Source: Butyrivibrio sp. MC2013 (GTDB taxonomy: Bacteria; Bacillota; Clostridia; Lachnospirales; Lachnospiraceae). From it: a DNA stretch of 64,000 nucleotides. The first letter of the stretch is position 1. Each line of letters opens with the position of its first letter. The notes below the pieces were generated by a model, which did not search any database, had not been told where the DNA came from, and saw nothing but the letters and a program-made list of their open reading frames with translations. Position numbers and translations under genes: made by a program. Location of the stretch: NCBI RefSeq assembly GCF_000424585.1, contig NZ_AUKE01000006.1, forward strand, positions 1 to 64,000. Direction: 5' to 3'. Below, piece by piece: positions 1 through 7,472 of this stretch.

Positions 1-1
1 C

Positions 2-292
2 AAGTATTATAAGGATGGTTACAACCTGTATAAACGAATGGAGAAATACATGCATAACCATCTGCTGTTCCTTCATGATAAAAGAGTTCCGCACAATAAT
101 AACTTAAGTGAGCGTCAGGCTCGTAAGGTAAAACGTAAAATCAAGCAGGTCATGACATACCGGTCATTCAGCAGTCTAGAGTATTACTGCGATGGATTGG
201 GTGTGCTGGTTACGCTGCGCGAAAATGATCCCAGCAATATTTACACGAATGTGTCAGAGATATTTGATAGAAAATACCGGTGGTCCGACTGA
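2..292 (+). CDS. IS66-family transposase, C-terminal fragment (5' end off window)
   Basis: The reading frame is open from base 2, so the visible ATG at 38 is internal and the gene begins left of the window. The residues after position 75 fit the end of IS66-type DDE transposases (TnpC): a NNNLSERQAR stretch containing the last acidic catalytic residue, then KVKRKIKQ and a conserved tail on splitting the array into rows. About 96 codons are visible. Whether the upstream part is intact cannot be seen. The stop codon lies inside a hairpin that probably ends the transcript. Family assignment rests on motif recognition only. Confidence 0.75.
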   Translation, partial: KYYKDGYNLYKRMEKYMHNHLLFLHDKRVPHNNNLSERQARKVKRKIKQVMTYRSFSSLEYYCDGLGVLVTLRENDPSNIYTNVSEIFDRKYRWSD

Positions 293-318
293 TAAAAGTC
301 TAGATCACCGGTATTTTT
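271..318 (+). terminator. Hairpin terminator of the IS66 gene
   Basis: AAAATACCGGTGGTC (271-285) is matched by GATCACCGGTATTTT (304-318), one mismatch, with an 18-base loop and a T-rich right flank. The stop codon sits in the stem-loop. About 20 bases on, GGTCTGAACAGTAAC (near 331-345) could belong to the right end of the insertion sequence, but the left end is not in the window for comparison. Confidence 0.6.
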
Positions 319-391
319 ATCTCAAGTTGGGGTCTGAACAGTAACTTTTTAAATATTATTCATCTATAAATTATATTGCCTGCTTCTCTCA

Positions 392-2275
392 TCACCCGAT
401 CAGCACTTTCTTCCCCTCAAATGCGAATCCATAATGATGTATATCCTTCTTTTTTACGCCCCTGGCTATGAGGTCCGCATCGTAGTTCTTTTCTCTGATC
501 TGTTCCAGCGCCTTTTGAACTGTATCTTCCAAGCTATCCTCGTCATCAGGATCATGCACCTTAAATTCCAATATGTAAGCTGGCATGCCCGGCTCCCTGG
601 GTTCAAGGCATACATCATATCTGCCAAAGCCGCTTTCTCTATTAGATCTGACATGGTACTTATCTTGCAGCTCCACTATGAGCCCAAGCACGAAGCCATG
701 ATAAAATTTCTCAGGTTCTGTCTTTACCGAGGGCCTGCTACCACTGTCAAATATGGAGAAGGTATTCTCAGCCACCTCATTCATAAAGCGGTTCATATAC
801 TTCAGATCATTTAGAAGAAGAGCTTTGATGAAGTCGTTGTATCTGACATTATCACCTTCAAACCACCTTTTGATCATATCCTCAAAGACATGTTTCACCT
901 CAAGATTAGTCAGTGACATGCTAAATTTTTTGCGAACTCCGGGTGTATCATCCTGCCTTTGTTCCGCCTTTAGATACCCTGCTGCCAGGAGCAGACTGTA
1001 TATACCCGACTCATTTCTATCTATCAGGTCAAATACTATCTCATTATCTATAAGTGCAGATACTGATTCTCCTGCTAGCAAACTCTCCATATCTTTCTTT
1101 ACATCTATGCCGCCTTCTCTGATCAGCTTCTCTACCATGGAATTCTCACTGGTGTTAGCCCAGTAATTATCCAACACGCCTGCGTCCAGATACCTTGTCA
1201 CTGACCAGGGATTATATATGTCTAAGCTGTCTCCTATCCTGAATCCGTCATACCATTCCTTCACGGCTTCGTATTGATCTGAAAGGCCATATGCTGATAG
1301 TGCTGCCCGAACCTCAGCTTCAGTAAATCCAAAATCCTTGTCATACCTTGCGCCAATCATACTATCTATCTTCAGATTATTGAGATCCGAAAAGATCGAC
1401 TCTTTACTAACCCTGGTGATACCTGTTAGTATAGCCCTTTCCAGGAAGGGATTGGTCTTAAACGTAGCATTAAAGAGATTCCTGATAAAGCTCGTCATCT
1501 GATCCCAGAAGCCCTCTGTATATGCCTCGTGAATAGGCGTATCATATTCATCCAAAAGGACAAGCACCTTACTGCCATAGTACCTGCTCATAAGCTCGCA
1601 CAAATACCTGATGGCTGAGGCAGCGGTGGCATCATTCATATCATATCCCACCATGTCCCAGAACTGTCTGTCCATATCATTAACCTGCTCAGAATGGATC
1701 AGATAGTCGTTGCTCCTATATAAAGCTACTATCTCCTGTATGATCTGCTGCCTTGCAGTATCGTAATTATTCCCCTTGACTGCCGCAAAGCTTATAAACA
1801 GCACCGGAAATCTCCCCTGGATAGTCCTATATTTCTCATCCTTCCATATCTCAAGCCCTTCAAAGAGCTCTGCACTATTTTCATGCCTGTTGGAGAAGAA
1901 ATAGTCCAGCATGCTCATATTCAAAGTCTTGCCAAATCGTCTGGGCCTGGTGATAAGTGTCACCACATCAGCACTCTCCCACCAGTTCCTGATAAAGCAC
2001 GTCTTATCGATATAAAAGTAGCCATTGCGTACTATGGCTTCAAAATCCTGATTACCAATTGATATTTCTCTCTGTCCCATCAAAGAATAATGTATATCAC
2101 CAAATAAAGCCGACTCCAACGCCTCAATAGTCTCTGACCTTGGAGATGCCACCTTGCCCTCAAGGACCTTCTGTACTGTACTCAGAGATAGCCCCGAACT
2201 CTGTGCTATTTCCCCATAGGTCAGTTGTCTGTTTGATTTTTCTTTTATCAGCATATCTATTCTTGAGTCAGACAT
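392..2275 (-). CDS. HTH-AAA-ATPase-like protein with PD-(D/E)XK nuclease domain (PF09820/PF08011 type)
   Basis: A 627-residue protein. Residues about 15-60 form a helix-turn-helix resembling XRE/LacI-type readers. The ATPase part follows, with a P-loop-like RPRRFGKT at 110-117 and a Walker B-like VLVLLDEYD. The C-terminal 100 residues carry a PDDEXK_9-type core, GRYDVCL followed by YILEFKV. The AAA-ATPase_like/PDDEXK_9 pair is widespread in Bacteroidetes and Clostridia without a settled role; defence or mobile-element functions have been suggested. The HTH is an addition to the usual architecture. The start is supported by GAAGGAG 9 bases upstream. Its leader holds eight TAGCAT hexamers, suggesting self-regulation through the HTH (inference). 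Confidence 0.8.
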   Translation of the reverse strand: MSDSRIDMLIKEKSNRQLTYGEIAQSSGLSLSTVQKVLEGKVASPRSETIEALESALFGDIHYSLMGQREISIGNQDFEAIVRNGYFYIDKTCFIRNWWESADVVTLITRPRRFGKTLNMSMLDYFFSNRHENSAELFEGLEIWKDEKYRTIQGRFPVLFISFAAVKGNNYDTARQQIIQEIVALYRSNDYLIHSEQVNDMDRQFWDMVGYDMNDATAASAIRYLCELMSRYYGSKVLVLLDEYDTPIHEAYTEGFWDQMTSFIRNLFNATFKTNPFLERAILTGITRVSKESIFSDLNNLKIDSMIGARYDKDFGFTEAEVRAALSAYGLSDQYEAVKEWYDGFRIGDSLDIYNPWSVTRYLDAGVLDNYWANTSENSMVEKLIREGGIDVKKDMESLLAGESVSALIDNEIVFDLIDRNESGIYSLLLAAGYLKAEQRQDDTPGVRKKFSMSLTNLEVKHVFEDMIKRWFEGDNVRYNDFIKALLLNDLKYMNRFMNEVAENTFSIFDSGSRPSVKTEPEKFYHGFVLGLIVELQDKYHVRSNRESGFGRYDVCLEPREPGMPAYILEFKVHDPDDEDSLEDTVQKALEQIREKNYDADLIARGVKKKDIHHYGFAFEGKKVLIG

Positions 2276-2336
2276 AGTATTGTCTCCTTCATTTATCGTC
2301 CCAAAAGCAATGATATCATTATCATACCGGATAAAA

Positions 2337-2468
2337 TAGCATTTTAGCTGACATAAATAGCATTTTACGCCTTTTATCTAGCATTTGTAGCATCAGAATA
2401 AGATATAAATGCTAGTTTATATCTATATAATAGCATTATTATGCTAGTTTTTCTATAATTAATAGCAT
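2337..2468 (-). promoter_or_regulatory. Array of eight TAGCAT hexamers upstream of the HTH-ATPase gene
   Basis: TAGCAT or its complement ATGCTA starts at 2337, 2358, 2379, 2388, 2409(r), 2431, 2441(r) and 2463. Neighbouring copies are 21, 21, 21, 22 and 22 bp apart, with offsets of 9-10 bp between the two phased sets, so they lie on roughly one face of the helix. The first two copies share the 13-mer AAATAGCATTTTA. Copies 6 and 7 form the palindrome TAGCAT-TATT-ATGCTA. The array begins 62 bp upstream of the ATG. A cooperative operator is the simplest reading; no promoter elements could be assigned firmly. Confidence 0.6.
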
Positions 2469-2533
2469 TCTCTGTAAAGACAGGGCAGATTTAAAAAGGC
2501 GTTTCTGTTCACACACAGCAACCAGCAAGCATT

Positions 2534-2561
2534 AAAAAGGCAGCTGCTCAATGCAGCTGCC
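2534..2561 (-). terminator. Rho-independent terminator of the sugar transferase gene
   Basis: On the minus strand GGCAGCTGC / GCAGCTGCC (2553-2561 and 2539-2547) form a perfect 9-bp stem with a 5-base loop, followed by TTTTT (2538-2534). It sits 26 bases past the stop of the gene at 2588-3289. Confidence 0.85.
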
Positions 2562-2587
2562 CTCGTCACATTCTATATCCTATAGTA

Positions 2588-3289
2588 TTAATAAGCACCA
2601 TCCTTGCCAAATACTGCGGGGAAGGTCCTGAGTATCAACTCCAGGTCTTTGAGTATGCTCATATCCTGGATGTATTTCAGATCCAGCTCTACCCACTGAT
2701 CCCAGGGGATCCTGGCTCTGCCGCATACCTGCCAGTAGCAGGTCAGCCCCGGCTTTACGATGAGCCTTTGCTTCTCATATGCATTGCACTCCTGCATCTG
2801 ATTGTAGAGGATGGGCCTGGGGCCTACCACACTCATCTCTCCCTTGATGATGTTGATGAGCTGCGGCAGCTCGTCTATGGAATATCTTCTGATGAATTTG
2901 CCTACATGGGTGATCCTGGGATCGTTTTTGATCTTGAAGGCATGTCCTGTCTGCTCGTTCTGCTGCTGCATCTTCTCAAAGAGAGCCTCGGCATTTTTGT
3001 ACATACTGCGGAACTTGTAGATCTTGAAAGGCTTCATATCCTTGCCTGCGCGCTCCTGGGTAAAAAATACAGGACCGCCGTCTTCCATTATGATTGCCAA
3101 TGCTGTGATGAGAAATACAGGCGAGAGTGCTATAAGCGCCAGACTGGCTGCCACAATATCAAATACCCTTTTGATCCACTTATAAATATTGGCCTTATGC
3201 TCATATATCTCGCTATAGTTTAACTCGATGATCTTCCTGCCCTTAGTGATGACCATCTGTTCTGCAGGAATTGTAGATGTTCTTGCCAT
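2588..3289 (-). CDS. Bacterial sugar transferase (undecaprenyl-phosphate sugar-1-phosphate transferase)
   Basis: This protein of 233 residues has one membrane segment (about 43-68) followed by the PF02397 domain: KPFKIYKFRSMYKNAE, then DELPQLINIIKGEMSVVGPRP and a final KPGLTCYWQV. These are the signature blocks of WcaJ/RfbP-like enzymes, which load the first sugar phosphate onto undecaprenyl phosphate at the inner membrane face. It lacks the N-terminal four-helix domain of full-length WcaJ, as in short PglC-like forms. I chose the ATG at 3289 because GAGGG lies 8 bases upstream; a TTG two codons earlier has poor spacing. With the GT2 transferase and flippase further on it suggests a polysaccharide locus, though an ATPase gene intervenes. 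Confidence 0.9.
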   Translation of the reverse strand: MARTSTIPAEQMVITKGRKIIELNYSEIYEHKANIYKWIKRVFDIVAASLALIALSPVFLITALAIIMEDGGPVFFTQERAGKDMKPFKIYKFRSMYKNAEALFEKMQQQNEQTGHAFKIKNDPRITHVGKFIRRYSIDELPQLINIIKGEMSVVGPRPILYNQMQECNAYEKQRLIVKPGLTCYWQVCGRARIPWDQWVELDLKYIQDMSILKDLELILRTFPAVFGKDGAY

Positions 3290-3438
3290 GTCCAAAGCCC
3301 TCTTGAAATATTGTCTTTGCAGCGTTACTTACCGTGCACATATCTGTGTCTGCTAGATATATCGGCAATAGAGGGCTTTTACATTATATATTCTTTTTAT
3401 ATCTAATCATCTTTTTCCTATATATTACTCTTATAGCG

Positions 3439-4869
3439 TCAAGCCTCAAACAGGTCATCCAGCGTTACCAGATTATTAAAGACGCCGCTATATTCATTAT
3501 GTTTCAGGCCGAAAGTCGTAATCAAAGTGCCATATACAGCACACTTTTTGGGAACCATACCGGACAGGATCTCGGTCCTTCTCAGCATAGTTCTGTAATA
3601 GTCCTTATCAACAGTGTAATCATCACTGTAATATTTAATCTCACACATATTGACCACATTGTCATTTCGCAAGATCAGCAGATCTATCTGCACACCATCT
3701 TCATCATCCGCCTTTTTGCTCCATGCTGATTCTGAAGTGATCACACCACTTATCCCTAGTGCCTTCTTGATCTGAGGGATATGGTTAAAGCATAAGCGTT
3801 CAAAAGCAAATCCTCTCCAAGATGATATTTCATGACCGCTAACGTTTTTCTCCCAATAGAGCTCAGGCTTTGAATTTATCTTGCTTTTAAAATGCAGATA
3901 GAAGAGACAGAAAGAATCCGTCAACCTGAAATATTCTTTTCTTTTACCCTCACCAAATGGATAATAACTGATTATAAAATCACTTGCGATCAGTGCTTTT
4001 AAATGCTTTGAGAGAGTCCCGCCATCAGAATGCCTGAGCCTTGCGACCAATTCTTCTCTGCAATAACCCATATTCCTTCCACTAAGAACAGCCACTATTT
4101 CCTTCATCGCTTCGGGATTGCTAAACGCAGATGCAAACAGCCTGTCATACTCATCAGACAATTTTGCCCCCTTTGAAAAAAAGAGGTCATCAATATTCTG
4201 AGCAAGACTCTTGTTGCGCTGCATATATCCGAGATAAAATGGTACTCCTCCCAGGATCATGTAACTCTGAGCAATATCATACCTGCTAAAGCTAACACCC
4301 TGTTCTGAATAATACTCTTCACATTCAGACAGGGAAAATGGCGATAGCTTAATCTCATATGTTACGCGATTATACAATCCACCATGATTATTGATCAGCT
4401 TGTCCAGTATCCAGGAATTGGCACTGCCGCATACGATCACCATCAGATTCTTACGGTGGCATGCCCAGTTATTCCAGAAAGCCTCAAAAGCAGTGATAAA
4501 TCCGGATCTTGGCGTATCAAGCCACGGCAACTCATCCAGGAAAACAAGCTGTCTCTCTCCTGTATCCTTGGATTTTAAGAATTGCTCCAGTATAAAGAAA
4601 GCATCAAGCCAATTGTCCGGAGCCTTGCTTTCAGGCATCCCCTGATCCAACAATGAATTGTAAAAATTCCTCAGTTGAAGACGCAGTGCCCCTTTGGCTG
4701 TCTCAGTAGGTGACAGACCGGCGTGCCTAAAGGTGATCCTTCCCTCAAAAGTCTCATCGACAAGATATGTCTTCCCTACACGTCGTCGGCCATAGATAGC
4801 CAGCAGCTCAGCTTTCTTACTATCATATAATCTATTTAGTTCAGCGATTTCTTTTTTTCGTCCTATCAT
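3439..4869 (-). CDS. Archaeal-type AAA ATPase with DUF234 nuclease-like C-terminus
   Basis: The protein has 476 residues. Walker A is IYGRRRVGKTYL (about 26-36) and Walker B is QLVFLDELPW; the family is PF01637. A winged-helix-like middle (CREELVARLRHSDGG) precedes a C-terminal DUF234 region with QIDLLIL and MCEIKYY, matching the D...ExK layout of PD-(D/E)XK folds. Such proteins are common in anaerobes and archaea, often in accessory DNA, with no settled function. It interrupts the polysaccharide genes and has separate flanking regulatory sequence, so I read it as an inserted accessory gene. A 12-bp inverted repeat lies 20 bp upstream of the start. Confidence 0.8.
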   Translation of the reverse strand: MIGRKKEIAELNRLYDSKKAELLAIYGRRRVGKTYLVDETFEGRITFRHAGLSPTETAKGALRLQLRNFYNSLLDQGMPESKAPDNWLDAFFILEQFLKSKDTGERQLVFLDELPWLDTPRSGFITAFEAFWNNWACHRKNLMVIVCGSANSWILDKLINNHGGLYNRVTYEIKLSPFSLSECEEYYSEQGVSFSRYDIAQSYMILGGVPFYLGYMQRNKSLAQNIDDLFFSKGAKLSDEYDRLFASAFSNPEAMKEIVAVLSGRNMGYCREELVARLRHSDGGTLSKHLKALIASDFIISYYPFGEGKRKEYFRLTDSFCLFYLHFKSKINSKPELYWEKNVSGHEISSWRGFAFERLCFNHIPQIKKALGISGVITSESAWSKKADDEDGVQIDLLILRNDNVVNMCEIKYYSDDYTVDKDYYRTMLRRTEILSGMVPKKCAVYGTLITTFGLKHNEYSGVFNNLVTLDDLFEA

Positions 4870-4888
4870 AGTTTTATTATGGACCTGT

Positions 4889-4935
4889 TTTAATCAGCGG
4901 TCAAATGGATTTTTTGCAGTTTTCCGCTGATTAAA
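4889..4935. promoter_or_regulatory. 12-bp inverted repeat between the DUF234 ATPase and GT2 genes
   Basis: TTTAATCAGCGG (4889-4900) is perfectly repeated in reverse as CCGCTGATTAAA (4924-4935) with 23 bases between. It lies 20-66 bp upstream of the ATPase start and just beyond the GT2 stop. There is no T-run on either strand, which argues for a protein-binding site rather than a terminator. Confidence 0.45.
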
Positions 4936-4949
4936 GATGAATACATTCT

Positions 4950-5978
4950 TCAAAAAATATATCTTATCTTGCAAAGAAGATACAGACTCCCAAACATCTG
5001 CCTCTTCATCAGGAAGTACTTGAGCTTAAAAAGAGACGAGCCGCCTACATTCCCCCGATGAGCATAGAGCTCAGAAAGCAGCTTATCAGATGCCGATCTG
5101 ATATAGGCTATCTTTTGACAGTAGGTCAGGCTTTTAGCCTTCCGCAGCGGGTATAGAGTTATCGCTTCCAGGAGCAGGTTCATCTCTTTGGTGATGAGGA
5201 CTTCTTCCCATTCCTTATTATATTTTGCTGCAAAGCTCCTTAGCTCATCCATGATAATAGCCGCAGTATCTGCAAAACCCATGTCCATAGCCCTGACTGC
5301 AGATGACCTGTGTATCCTGTAGTAGTAGATGGGCTTGTTTACAAAGGATATCTTCCCTGCCAGTTCAAAGACATAATTATTAAATATCATATCCTGCATG
5401 CGTTTTAACCCTGGAACGAATCTAATCCCCTTTTCCAGTAGAAAGCTCCTCTTGTAGATCCTGCCCCATGGTACGCCTACAGATGTGCTAAGGCCGTTTA
5501 TTCCCAGGATGGCATCCCTCTCCATGCGCTCCCTTGATATATCTCTCCCTCCATAGAAGCTCTCCCATCTCGCTGTATCACCATCAGCAACATAGTAATC
5601 TCCTATGACCAGGTCTGCTCCGACGGAAGTGGCCTCCTTGAAGAGGAGTTCTGACATATCAGGGGCTGCTATGTCATCTCCGTCTACAAAGCATATATAG
5701 TCTGCGCGGGCTTCATCTATACCCAGATTCCTTGACTCAGATACTCCCAGATTTCTCTCATTGTGAAATACCCTGATCCTGTCGTCATTTTCCGCCAGCT
5801 CATCTATGATCCTGCCTGTAGCATCCGATGAGCAGTCATCCACGCATATGATCTCTATATCCGTAATAGTCTGGGCCACGAGGCTCTCAAGGCACTCTCT
5901 TATGTACTTTTCCACATTACAGGCTGCGACAACAATTGTCACAGCGGGTACATGACCTGTTTTTTCTATATCAGACAT
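4950..5978 (-). CDS. Family 2 glycosyltransferase
   Basis: The N-terminal GT-A fold is clear: VTIVVAACNVEKYIRECLES, then EIICVDDCSSD and FVDGDD, the metal-binding DxD-like motif. This is PF00535, which transfers a nucleotide-activated sugar to a lipid-linked acceptor on the cytoplasmic side. The C-terminal 120 residues are poorly conserved and basic, ending KIRYIF. I prefer the ATG at 5978 (342 residues) because AAAGGAA lies 5 bases upstream; the ATG at 6008 has no ribosome site. It is 63 bases downstream of the flippase and likely co-transcribed with it. Donor and acceptor cannot be told from sequence. Confidence 0.85.
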   Translation of the reverse strand: MSDIEKTGHVPAVTIVVAACNVEKYIRECLESLVAQTITDIEIICVDDCSSDATGRIIDELAENDDRIRVFHNERNLGVSESRNLGIDEARADYICFVDGDDIAAPDMSELLFKEATSVGADLVIGDYYVADGDTARWESFYGGRDISRERMERDAILGINGLSTSVGVPWGRIYKRSFLLEKGIRFVPGLKRMQDMIFNNYVFELAGKISFVNKPIYYYRIHRSSAVRAMDMGFADTAAIIMDELRSFAAKYNKEWEEVLITKEMNLLLEAITLYPLRKAKSLTYCQKIAYIRSASDKLLSELYAHRGNVGGSSLFKLKYFLMKRQMFGSLYLLCKIRYIF

Positions 5979-6041
5979 ATATATTCCTTTTTGATCAGAA
6001 GCTTTCATGAGACAACAGCACAGTTATTGCAGGCTATAAGA

Positions 6042-7472
6042 TCACTCAGCTGTCCTATTTTTTGCCCCCAGGGCATAGCGCTCTATCATTATCTCAATCC
6101 CCAGGCACAGCATATATACAGCTCCGGCTACTATGATCTTGATCATAAGGTCAGCTACCGCTCTGCCTGTGATAGCAAAAGGCATCTTGTAAAAAGCGGC
6201 GAACATCACATACCCAGCCAGGATGAATTTCACGCTTCCTATGAGATATCGTCCTATGGGCAGCACCTTTCTCACAGCCACAGCCTGATAAATGCATACC
6301 AGCGCTTCAGCAAAGAGGGTACCCAGAGCAGCCCCGTAAGACTGCAGCCTGGGGATCAGCAGCAGGTTCATGAGGAAATTCAGTCCTGCTCCCGACAGAA
6401 GGGATGTCACGAATACCCTGTCCCAATTATTGGGTATCAGATACTGAGTCCTGATCACGTTGGCAAATGCTATAAATACGCAGCTGGGCAGCATTATGTA
6501 ATATATGCCCACACACTTGTCAAAGCCTTCTCCGTAGAATATAGGCACAAATTCTCTCGCCACCGTCATGATGCCTATACTGACAGATGATGCGATAAAT
6601 ACTGCAAAATATATGGATCTCTCAAATATCCTCTCTGCTTTGTTATCTCCGCCTGCACCCTTATATACCTTGGTCATCCTGGGTATCATCACAGTACCCA
6701 GGGAGATGATAAGGGCCAGAGGGATCTGTATGATATTCTCCGAGCTGTAATAATAGCCCAGCTCTCTTTCCCCGGTCATAGCTCCCAGCATGATCTTGTC
6801 CATGGTCTTGTAGACACTGACTGCAATGACAGGTACAAAGAGTATGAGATTGGGCCTGATATGCCTCATGATATCATCCAGCCCAGGCCTAATGATGTCC
6901 ACATAGCCCCTGATGGATGTCCATAATACAAGCTGGCTGATCAGTATCCCCATTCCCTGTATCACTGCGTATATCCATACGTCAGAAGCACTTTTGACCA
7001 GGGTAAAAATAGCCGTTACAGACAATATCTTGACGATAAAATCCTTAATAACAGTATACCTGAAATTCTCTATTCCAAAGTAAAACCAGCTGATATCAAA
7101 GCCTGCAGCCAGGATAAAGAGCGCAAATATAAACGCAAATCTGCTATCTGAAGCCATCGTCATGCAGTAGATAAGATATAGGCCCGTGCAGATGAGCATC
7201 ATCACGCATTGCATGGCATAGAGCTCTCCAAAGGCCTGCGACAGCTTTTTCCTGTCATCACCGGCTGCTGCCACCAGCCTGCTGCCATAGTTCTGAATGC
7301 CCAGCTTAACAAAGAGGCAAAAATAATATGCCACCGAATGTGCATAGGCATAGCTTCCCATGCCCTCTGCGCCCAGAGTCCTGACGATATAGGGCGTAGT
7401 GACAAGAGGGATCAATATGAGGAAGAGCTGATATGCTGCTGTATATAGATAATTTATGATAGACTTTTTCAC
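6042..7472 (-). CDS. Oligosaccharide flippase (Wzx-like, MOP superfamily)
   Basis: A 476-residue, very hydrophobic protein with about 12-14 membrane spans. The start (INYLYTAAYQLFLILIPLVTT, then YIVRTLGAEGMGSYAYA) is the classic opening of the polysaccharide biosynthesis/Wzx family, which moves lipid-linked repeat units across the membrane. It overlaps the helicase stop by four bases (ATGA), so translation is probably coupled, although the two functions look unrelated. Together with the GT2 gene and the sugar transferase it makes a short, incomplete polysaccharide set; no Wzy polymerase is seen here. Confidence 0.88.
   Translation of the reverse strand: MKKSIINYLYTAAYQLFLILIPLVTTPYIVRTLGAEGMGSYAYAHSVAYYFCLFVKLGIQNYGSRLVAAAGDDRKKLSQAFGELYAMQCVMMLICTGLYLIYCMTMASDSRFAFIFALFILAAGFDISWFYFGIENFRYTVIKDFIVKILSVTAIFTLVKSASDVWIYAVIQGMGILISQLVLWTSIRGYVDIIRPGLDDIMRHIRPNLILFVPVIAVSVYKTMDKIMLGAMTGERELGYYYSSENIIQIPLALIISLGTVMIPRMTKVYKGAGGDNKAERIFERSIYFAVFIASSVSIGIMTVAREFVPIFYGEGFDKCVGIYYIMLPSCVFIAFANVIRTQYLIPNNWDRVFVTSLLSGAGLNFLMNLLLIPRLQSYGAALGTLFAEALVCIYQAVAVRKVLPIGRYLIGSVKFILAGYVMFAAFYKMPFAITGRAVADLMIKIIVAGAVYMLCLGIEIMIERYALGAKNRTAE

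Noticed and set aside
2337..2468. TAGCAT array as a CRISPR array
   Set aside because: Repeats are only 6-13 bases, occur on both strands, and have no constant spacers; no cas gene is in the window.
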